This document shows positions 21,701 to 22,514 of a stretch of DNA of 22,514 nucleotides, one piece after another. Where the stretch lies: contig NW_003149772.1 in assembly GCF_000003605.2 (NCBI RefSeq), positions 162,491 to 185,004 of the forward strand. Direction: 5' to 3'. Under the pieces are notes generated by a model that was given only the letters and a program-made list of their open reading frames with translations, made no database searches and had not been told where the DNA came from. Each line of letters starts with the position of its first letter. The first letter of the stretch is position 1. The DNA is from Saccoglossus kowalevskii (Eukaryota > Hemichordata > Enteropneusta > Harrimaniidae). The translations under genes and the position numbers were made by a program.

Positions 21701-22514
21701 ATTTTTACATACTCCCGATATAGGTACATACATAACCTAACTTTTTCATCACTAGTTTCATGAAATAGCTCTGTTTATAATCTGCACTTTCCTTCAGAAA
21801 ATTTGGATAACCAAATTATATTTGGGTAATAGTTGACTCAAATTTGGCTTCGTTCCAAGAGTAAGGTTTATTTCCTCAAATATTGAATATAAAAAAAAAG
21901 TGCAGACAAATTTGGGTGAGAAAGTCTGGTGGTAAAAAGGTTAACTTTAGAATTATTTTCATATTCATTTTTACTTTTGCAACAATGTCAAATTTGAAAT
22001 GATCATCAAAATGGAGTTTTTTTTTATTAAAATGATGTAAAATTTAATTGCAGGTAAATACTTTCTTAAAAAATTTTGCAAAATATGATGAAGCATTTCT
22101 ATAATAGTCCCCACGCTGATGCAGACGGAAAATGGATTGCCAACGTGAATTGAAAAGCGAAACTTGCCAAATAGTTTTTCGTCTTGCTGGCCGGATTTAT
22201 TTTTCTAATTTGTCATGCTGTTATCATCATACCTTACTTAATATTTTGCAGTTACATTTAAATACTTTTGGATCAGCTTTATTTTAACAAGTTAATTCCG
22301 CTTACCTAATTTAATTTTTTTTCTCTTTGATCTTGACCCATTTAGAAAGTGCTGGTTTGATTAGACCAAGACGCCAGAAACCAAGACAACAGTTATTAAA
22401 TCACAATGACAATGAACAAGCGAGCGAAGAGGACAATTCAGTGCTGCTGAAGTTGATGGAGCAGGAAGAGAAGCGTAAAAAGAAGGAGAAGCTTCTGAAT
22501 AAAGATGATCCGCA
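748..22514 (+). CDS. KMT2A: KMT2A/B (MLL/trithorax) histone H3K4 methyltransferase, internal part of gene
   Basis: Joined segments: 748-797, 1156-1211, 1702-1815, 2230-2343, 3575-3712, 4489-4581, 4689-4809, 5260-5373, 6158-6345, 6595-7212, 7393-7506, 7725-7798, 9080-9219, 9489-9580, 9964-10101, 10591-10749, 11435-11552, 13043-13121, 13907-21684, 22346-22514. All junctions are GT/AG and every split codon closes in frame. Residue numbers in other entries count from the first whole codon at 749. Order: basic linker, PHD1 (about 101-146), PHD2 (149-193), PHD3 (232-287), bromodomain with insertion (about 288-590), DHEY motif (611-614), ePHD (663-767), FYRN (about 775-866), long disordered region with C2HC finger (1749-1769) and transactivation motif (2344-2362). 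This order is specific to the KMT2A/B branch. In that family the protein is the nuclear catalytic subunit of a COMPASS complex with WDR5, RBBP5, ASH2L and DPY30 and maintains Hox expression. CXXC, FYRC and SET lie outside the window. One gene probably serves for both vertebrate KMT2A and KMT2B. Confidence 0.95.
798..1155. other. intron, nothing notable
   Basis: AT-rich spacer between the first two coding segments, ending in a run of T and AACAG at 1151-1155. No repeat or second gene seen. Confidence 0.6.
1156..1211 (+). CDS. KMT2A: KMT2 exon, basic/proline linker
   Basis: Encodes AAPRRRDKPPPRIKKKKE (residues 18-35), a strongly basic stretch with a KPPP core like the linker before PHD1 in vertebrate KMT2A. 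The donor is GAG|GTGAGA. The acceptor is doubled: CAG at 1153-1155 and another CAG at 1159-1161. Using the second one removes two residues without changing frame. The stretch could aid DNA contact or nuclear import (inference). Confidence 0.8.
1212..1701. other. intron containing a small TIR element
   Basis: Non-coding. Holds the TTAA-flanked inverted-repeat element at 1249-1380, described separately; nothing else seen. Confidence 0.6.
1249..1380. mobile_element. short TIR element with TTAA ends (MITE-like)
   Basis: TTAAAGCGG at 1249-1257 is answered by its perfect reverse complement CCGCTTTAA at 1372-1380. If the outer TTAA is a target duplication, the imperfect inverted ends continue inward from AGCGG with roughly 14 of 22 positions matching. 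It is 132 bases long with no coding capacity. TTAA targets are typical of piggyBac-type transposases, so this could be a non-autonomous relative; a chance palindrome is not excluded. Confidence 0.35.
1702..1815 (+). CDS. KMT2A: KMT2 exon, linker immediately before the PHD cassette
   Basis: Phase 0 at both ends, 38 codons (residues 36-73), opening ERPKPMPLT and ending EDGSLIKIEFK. The end aligns with the conserved 'DG..RI.VDFKED' block just upstream of PHD1 in vertebrate KMT2A. Acceptor TTGATAG, donor CAAG|GTGAGT. Confidence 0.9.
1816..2229. other. intron, nothing notable
   Basis: AT-rich intron. Phase 0 continuity between FK and PEDY shows no missing coding segment here. Confidence 0.65.
2230..2343 (+). 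CDS. KMT2A: KMT2 exon, start of PHD1
   Basis: 38 codons (residues 74-111), phase 0. Encodes the conserved pre-PHD segment (SSIWDYGMPLISTMP) and the first zinc ligand pair, CFLC (residues 101 and 104), followed by ASTGQQE. The match to the KMT2A segment ending VCFLCASSG is near exact. Acceptor CACACAG, donor GAG|GTATGT. Confidence 0.95.
2643..2693. repeat. near-perfect inverted repeat, 23-bp stem, 5-base loop
   Basis: The left arm 2643-2665 (begins TTCAGCACCGTCAATG) and the right arm 2671-2693 (ends CATTGATGGTGCTGAA) pair with only two non-Watson-Crick positions, one of which is a G-U in the transcript. The loop is TCAAT. Pairing stops abruptly outside the arms. This could be a foldback element remnant or an RNA hairpin; no function can be read from sequence. 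Confidence 0.8.
3265..3510. repeat. AACTCAAACTT motif cluster with an 11-bp hairpin
   Basis: AACTCAAACTT at 3265-3275 faces its exact reverse complement AAGTTTGAGTT at 3284-3294 across an 8-base loop. The same motif recurs at 3340-3350, and shortened forms (AACTCAAA) at 3413 and 3501, at spacings of 75, 73 and 88. The intervening sequence is too diverged for me to call a clean tandem array. Confidence 0.5.
3575..3712 (+). CDS. KMT2A: KMT2 exon, rest of PHD1 and start of PHD2
   Basis: 46 codons (residues 112-157), phase 0. Completes PHD1: CNVC, then FHEFC with the zinc-binding histidine, then WCCKRC. It opens PHD2 with CHVCGRQQN. The spacing is that of KMT2A PHD1/PHD2, which pack into one block in the family. 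PHD1 does not bind methyl-lysine in vertebrate MLL. Acceptor TTATTTCAG, donor AAC|GTAAGT. Confidence 0.96.
3713..4488. other. intron, nothing notable
   Basis: AT-rich, with a short AATCA-type run near 4113-4134. It ends in TTTGTTTGTTTGTTAG. No repeat element or coding segment recognised. Confidence 0.65.
4489..4581 (+). CDS. KMT2A: KMT2 exon, core of PHD2
   Basis: 31 codons (residues 158-188), phase 0. LLQCDKCHNTYHAECLGPNY gives the second cysteine pair, the histidine and the next cysteine of PHD2. PTKPTKKKKVW is the highly conserved family stretch that follows. In vertebrate MLL, PHD2 has been reported to act as an E3 ligase interface (family knowledge, not visible here). Donor TGG|GTAAGC. 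Confidence 0.96.
4689..4809 (+). CDS. KMT2A: KMT2 exon, end of PHD2 and inter-PHD zinc segment
   Basis: 40 codons plus one base (residues 189-228). ICTKC closes PHD2. CVRCKSCGATTPG, then AQWSHDFSLCQDC, is the conserved connector to PHD3. The final G joins GT of the next exon to make glycine. The preceding intron is only 107 bases. Acceptor CCGACAG, donor ATAG|GTGAGT. Confidence 0.96.
4810..5259. other. intron largely filled by a TIR element
   Basis: About half is the inverted-repeat element at 4860-5070. The rest is AT-rich, ending ATTTTTCAG. Confidence 0.65.
4860..5070. mobile_element. palindromic MITE-like element with TACTGTAAA ends
   Basis: The element begins TACTGTAAAATGA and ends TTTACAGTA, the exact reverse complement of its first nine bases. 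Inside, TTCACTGGGTTTAAATT and related copies occur in direct orientation near the left and middle, and AATTAAAACCCGGTGAATAA lies inverted near the right end, so the 211 bases fold back on themselves. It has no coding capacity. Short elements with TACTGTAAA-type ends and internal CGGTTTTAATT-like blocks are common in marine invertebrate genomes (recollection, not searched). Confidence 0.6.
5260..5373 (+). CDS. KMT2A: KMT2 exon, first half of PHD3 (H3K4me3 reader)
   Basis: Two bases, 37 codons and one base (residues 230-266). Encodes CPLCQQCYTDDDYDSKMMQC, then the remaining ligands up to WVHAKC. The four positions forming the MLL1 PHD3 methyl-lysine cage are all kept: Tyr239, Tyr244, a Met of the MM pair, and Trp257. 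Binding of H3K4me3 is therefore expected (inference from the family structure). Acceptor TTTTTCAG, donor ACAG|GTAACT. Confidence 0.96.
5374..6157. other. intron carrying a dead LINE fragment
   Basis: Contains the minus-strand LINE tail (about 5600-5913). The remainder is AT-rich with no other feature. Confidence 0.65.
5600..5913 (-). mobile_element. 3' end of a LINE retrotransposon ORF2, decayed
   Basis: Read on the minus strand from about 5913 down, this encodes WPVIISNDDLYRGT, then KSRRLRWSGHVLRMPQDS, IPKTALCW and GRPKT. This is the signature C-terminal block of non-LTR reverse-transcriptase polyproteins (I.N..LY, RRLRW.GHVLRM, GRPKTTWRR). Near 5710 a one-base shift is needed to go on into KRTITTELAQANLTW, then VAKDR*EW*NLIAALC, with two in-frame TAG codons. 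Only the tail is present, consistent with an old fragment that can no longer move. The clade (RTE, CR1 or jockey-like) is not decidable here. Confidence 0.8.
6158..6345 (+). CDS. KMT2A: KMT2 exon, end of PHD3 and start of bromodomain
   Basis: Two bases plus 62 codons (residues 268-329). DEMYQIMCEFPEDIHYTCSKC closes PHD3 (residues 267-287; shown as it joins the previous exon). AQWQTDIHEEMQAGFQLVLG, then EHLLRKRDK, is the first bromodomain helix region, which in MLL packs directly against PHD3 and fixes its binding. Acceptor TTTCATCAG, donor AAG|GTAACG. Confidence 0.95.
6595..7212 (+). CDS. KMT2A: KMT2 exon, long insertion inside the bromodomain
   Basis: 206 codons (residues 330-535), phase 0. 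Most of it is an acidic, Asn/Gln/Pro/Ser-rich disordered loop between the first bromodomain helix and the block that opens VNERMEAGKFNSV, which aligns with KMT2A 'VKRKMDQGNYTSV'. The corresponding vertebrate KMT2A loop is only several tens of residues. CCAATCAG recurs at 6633, 6791, 6821 and 6851, the last three spaced exactly 30 bases, with a degenerate fifth copy near 6888. So part of the loop grew as a 10-residue repeat. Acceptor TTGTTGCAG, donor GTG|GTGAGT. Confidence 0.92.
7393..7506 (+). CDS. KMT2A: KMT2 exon, bromodomain helix
   Basis: 38 codons (residues 536-573), phase 0. THFCDEIVRIIQESISNETD aligns with KMT2A 'LEFSDDIVKIIQAAINSDG'. It then runs through IKKGNRVAKNVFIK. The vertebrate MLL bromodomain does not act as an acetyl-lysine reader and mainly supports PHD3; the same is likely here. 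Acceptor TTTTTTTTAG, donor AAAG|GTAAGT. Confidence 0.95.
7725..7798 (+). CDS. KMT2A: KMT2 exon, end of bromodomain
   Basis: 24 codons plus GA (residues 574-597). QMEKVFPWFNVHTSTFWDHN matches KMT2A 'QMERVFPWFSVKKSRFWEPN'. The split codon GA|T gives aspartate with the next exon. Acceptor ATAATGCAG, donor CCCGA|GTGAGT. Confidence 0.95.
7799..9079. other. 1.3-kb intron with TTGTG microsatellite
   Basis: Non-coding. Holds a C-run near 7877 and the pentanucleotide array at about 8714-8797; otherwise nothing recognised. Confidence 0.65.
8714..8797. repeat. (TTGTG)n microsatellite
   Basis: About 16 copies of a five-base TTGTG unit, interrupted once by TCTTG near 8738. It is G/T-only on the plus strand, so the transcript is a G/U-rich tract. 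A plain slippage array. Confidence 0.95.
9080..9219 (+). CDS. KMT2A: KMT2 exon with HCF-1-binding-like DHEY motif
   Basis: One base, 46 codons and one base (residues 599-644). GMLPNATLPP then DHEYAQWREKY matches KMT2A 'GMLPNAVLPPSLDHNYAQWQE'. DHEY (residues 611-614, bases 9117-9128) fits the [DE]HxY host-cell-factor-1 binding consensus at the position used in vertebrate MLL. The rest is a Pro/Lys-rich spacer toward the ePHD. Acceptor TATTTTAG, donor GAAG|GTAAGT. Confidence 0.95.
9489..9580 (+). CDS. KMT2A: KMT2 exon, start of extended PHD (ePHD4)
   Basis: Two bases plus 30 codons (residues 646-675). An acidic lead-in is followed by RRCCLCGHFGDDVPN, the first cysteines of the ePHD pre-PHD knuckle (residues 663-666), equivalent to KMT2A 'RQCALCLTYGDDSAN'. 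Acceptor TTTTTGTAG, donor AAT|GTAAGT. Confidence 0.95.
9581..9963. other. intron with TCCA/TCCG and TGTGTG simple repeats
   Basis: Bases about 9587-9730 are degenerate tetranucleotide TCCA/TCCG/TCTG sequence followed by T/G repeats. A similar TGTGTGTGTTTGTGTGGG block occurs near 9660 and again near 9801. The open frames across it on both strands are low-complexity artefacts. Confidence 0.75.
9964..10101 (+). CDS. KMT2A: KMT2 exon, ePHD4 middle
   Basis: 46 codons (residues 676-721), phase 0. DAGRLLYCGQDEWIHINCAL then WSAEVFEEVDGSLINVHSAV is nearly identical to KMT2A, with the zinc-binding His and Cys of the C2HC knuckle. Acceptor ATTTGCAG. The donor is the weaker ATG|GTACAG. Confidence 0.96.
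10102..10590. other. intron, nothing notable
   Basis: AT-rich, no repeat or gene recognised. Reading through the weak donor at 10102 would add a short tail ending at a stop near 10180. Confidence 0.65.
10591..10749 (+). CDS. KMT2A: KMT2 exon, end of ePHD4
   Basis: 53 codons (residues 722-774), phase 0. RCERCHRFGATVGCC, CPGNYHFMCAR and DKKVFCRNH complete the atypical PHD, matching KMT2A 'RCEFCQKPGATVGCC' and 'SNYHFMCSR'. All expected Cys/His ligands are present. Acceptor TATTCATAG, donor GAG|GTATGG. Confidence 0.96.
11144..11434. repeat. 16-bp minisatellite abutting a splice acceptor
   Basis: The unit is CTCTGCTATTCGCTTA, with C/T and other single-base variants. Five units are visible left of the gap and five right of it. 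The last unit reads CTCCGCAG and supplies the AG acceptor of the FYRN exon. Every unit carries CTTAC, a fit to the metazoan branch-point consensus, and is pyrimidine-rich. Because 16 is not a multiple of three and the unit lacks stops, all three forward frames look open; none is coding. True length is hidden by the gap. Confidence 0.93.
11225..11349. other. assembly gap (125 N)
   Basis: A run of N inside the 16-bp minisatellite, probably an uncollapsed or unsized repeat. The number of N need not reflect the real length. Confidence 0.98.
11435..11552 (+). CDS. KMT2A: KMT2 exon, start of FYRN domain
   Basis: 39 codons plus one base (residues 775-813). DNFAVIRRVCVNMEGMKLKK then ELIKGWDPRTINVLTG matches KMT2A 'NGFEVFRRVFVDFEGISLRRKF'. 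FYRN pairs with FYRC, in MLL forming one folded unit that joins the N and C parts of the protein. The acceptor CTCCGCAG is formed by the minisatellite. Donor ACTG|GTAGGT. Confidence 0.95.
11553..13042. other. 1.5-kb intron, nearly all minisatellite
   Basis: About 150 unique bases, then the 28/31-bp array to about 13015, then a normal T-rich acceptor (TTTTGTTCTCAG). Confidence 0.8.
11700..13015. repeat. 28/31-bp minisatellite with higher-order repeats
   Basis: The basic 31-base unit runs GCCACATCATGTGATACTAG followed by ACCACCTAACT. A 28-base form lacks ATC (GCCACATGTG...). Over 40 copies are visible. Multi-unit blocks are duplicated: a segment with the variants CTGCTACATC, TAATACTAG, CTGCCTCATC, TAGTCCACC and TAGAGCACC begins near 11735, 12009 and 12159. 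The offsets are 274 and 150 bases, and their difference is exactly four 31-base units. The second half is mostly the 28-base form. There are no unique spacers, so it is not a CRISPR-like array. Confidence 0.95.
13043..13121 (+). CDS. KMT2A: KMT2 exon, FYRN domain middle
   Basis: Two bases, 25 codons and two bases (residues 815-839). AMTVEYLGFLSNISDQKEAL then FPIDF aligns with KMT2A 'SMTIDCLGILNDLSDCEDKLFPIGY'. AA|A gives lysine with the next exon. Acceptor TTCTCAG, donor TCAA|GTAAGT. Confidence 0.95.
13122..13906. other. intron, nothing notable
   Basis: AT-rich. An ATG at 13857 is in frame with the next exon, but it lies in the intron upstream of the acceptor and the residues before 13907 have no family match, so it is not a start. 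Confidence 0.7.
13907..21684 (+). CDS. KMT2A: KMT2 giant exon: end of FYRN and disordered central region
   Basis: 7,778 bases, about 2,592 codons (residues 841-3432), no stop. It starts with the FYRN end (TRVYWSTVDARRRCIYTI). It continues with acidic Ser/Thr-rich sequence, a 12-residue tandem repeat (residues 1396-1479), a C2HC finger (1749-1769), the KRYPMRS motif (1797-1803; KMT2A has KRRYPRRS), many SP/TP sites, the GNISQLAEHVLLMTMPGDL transactivation motif (2344-2362), Gln-rich VQGIQ repeats, and basic NLS-like runs (KKRKPP, KKKKRRKEK). Vertebrate KMT2A also encodes this region in one large exon, but that is about 4.2 kb. The final G pairs with AA of the next exon to make glutamate, fixing the donor at CAAG|GTACAA despite its weak +4 to +6 positions. 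Confidence 0.95.
15573..15824 (+). repeat. coding 36-bp tandem repeat (12 residues x 7)
   Basis: Seven exact-length 36-base units encoding VTEALLEPVAEP with few substitutions (H for E, D or K for E). Partial, more diverged AEP/SEP/TEP copies lie on both sides (about 15490-16060). Units differ at silent positions (GAACCT/GAACCC/GAACCA), so the array is not brand new but is still homogeneous. Acidic and proline-containing, probably disordered or helical (inference). Confidence 0.97.
16632..16694 (+). other. C2HC zinc finger within the giant exon
   Basis: CHRCGKPYRSQKPYLKHMKI followed by Cys: C-x2-C-x12-H-x3-C, with the aromatic and leucine positions of a classical C2H2-type finger and a cysteine as fourth ligand. 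It sits 27 residues before KRYPMRS. I know of no such finger at this site in vertebrate KMT2A. It could bind nucleic acid or a protein partner. Confidence 0.85.
18417..18473 (+). other. transactivation (CBP/p300 KIX-binding) motif
   Basis: GNISQLAEHVLLMTMPGDL aligns with the vertebrate MLL transactivation core 'GNILPSDIMDFVLKNTPSMQ' with one gap, keeping GNI, the spaced hydrophobics, VL and the trailing T.P. In vertebrates this helix docks on the MLL site of the CBP KIX domain. It is flanked by Ser/Thr-rich disordered sequence. Functional equivalence is inferred. Confidence 0.75.
20020..20240 (+). repeat. Gln-rich VQGIQ/VPQNVQ degenerate repeats
   Basis: Coding. Repeated short blocks such as PQNVQGIQIGVQQNVQ and PQNVQGIQMGAQQ come from GTTCAAGG-type DNA repeats (e.g. 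CAGAATGTTCAAGGTATTCA and AAAATGTTCAGGGCATTCAG). A related pair, GVQGLPIVNS and GVQGLPVANA, lies at about 19088-19150. Typical of glutamine-rich activator-type disorder. Confidence 0.85.
21685..22345. other. intron, nothing notable
   Basis: AT-rich, with a small perfect palindrome AATTTGG-ATAA-CCAAATT near 21800. Failure to splice would add 18 codons and stop at TAA 21738-21740. It ends ACCCATTTAG. Confidence 0.7.
22346..22514 (+). CDS. KMT2A: KMT2 exon upstream of FYRC, cut by window end
   Basis: Two bases, 55 codons and two bases (residues 3434-3488). SAGLIRPRRQKPRQQ, then NDNEQASEEDNSVLLKLMEQ, then EEKRKKKEKLLNKDD. The last part aligns with KMT2A 'ESNFSSPLMLWLQQEQKRKES', the charged helix just before FYRC. 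This shows that the FYRC, WIN and SET exons must lie just beyond the window. Confidence 0.93.

Overview
This is a eukaryotic, intron-rich, AT-rich genomic window. It holds an internal part of one large plus-strand gene: the single KMT2A/B-type (MLL/trithorax) histone H3K4 methyltransferase of an invertebrate animal. I can chain 20 coding segments with canonical GT/AG boundaries and fully consistent codon phases, giving about 3,488 residues with no internal stop. Neither the true start (the N-terminal and CXXC part) nor the end (FYRC, WIN motif, SET) lies in the window. The organism cannot be named from this sequence. A marine invertebrate, possibly a mollusc or other lophotrochozoan, is a guess based on gene structure, the LINE type and short palindromic intron repeats.

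Layout. Bases 1-747 are intron with a short direct repeat. Segments at 748-797, 1156-1211 and 1702-1815 encode the basic/proline linker before the PHD cassette. Segments from 2230 to 6345 encode PHD1, PHD2, PHD3 and the start of the bromodomain. Segments from 6595 to 7798 finish the bromodomain, which carries a long acidic, Asn/Gln-rich insertion. Segment 9080-9219 carries a DHEY host-cell-factor-binding-like motif. Segments 9489-10749 encode the extended PHD (ePHD4). Segments 11435-11552 and 13043-13121 and the start of the next encode FYRN. A single 7.8-kb exon (13907-21684) then encodes about 2,590 mostly disordered residues. It holds a 12-residue tandem repeat, a C2HC zinc finger, the conserved KRYPMRS-type basic motif, a transactivation motif matching the MLL KIX-binding site, and Gln-rich repeats. 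The last segment (22346-22514, cut by the window end) is the charged helix just upstream of FYRC.

Introns carry most of the non-coding interest: a decayed LINE reverse-transcriptase tail on the minus strand (about 5600-5913), two terminal-inverted-repeat elements (1249-1380, 4860-5070), a 23-bp-stem hairpin (2643-2693), a TTGTG microsatellite (about 8714-8797), a 16-bp minisatellite with an assembly gap that runs into the FYRN exon acceptor (11144-11434), and a 28/31-bp minisatellite with higher-order structure filling the next intron (about 11700-13015).

There is no second gene and no novel multi-gene system here. The most unusual points are the splice-site minisatellite, the giant exon with its internal repeats, an apparently lineage-specific C2HC finger, and the absence of any canonical Taspase1 cleavage consensus in the usual position although the downstream transactivation motif is kept.
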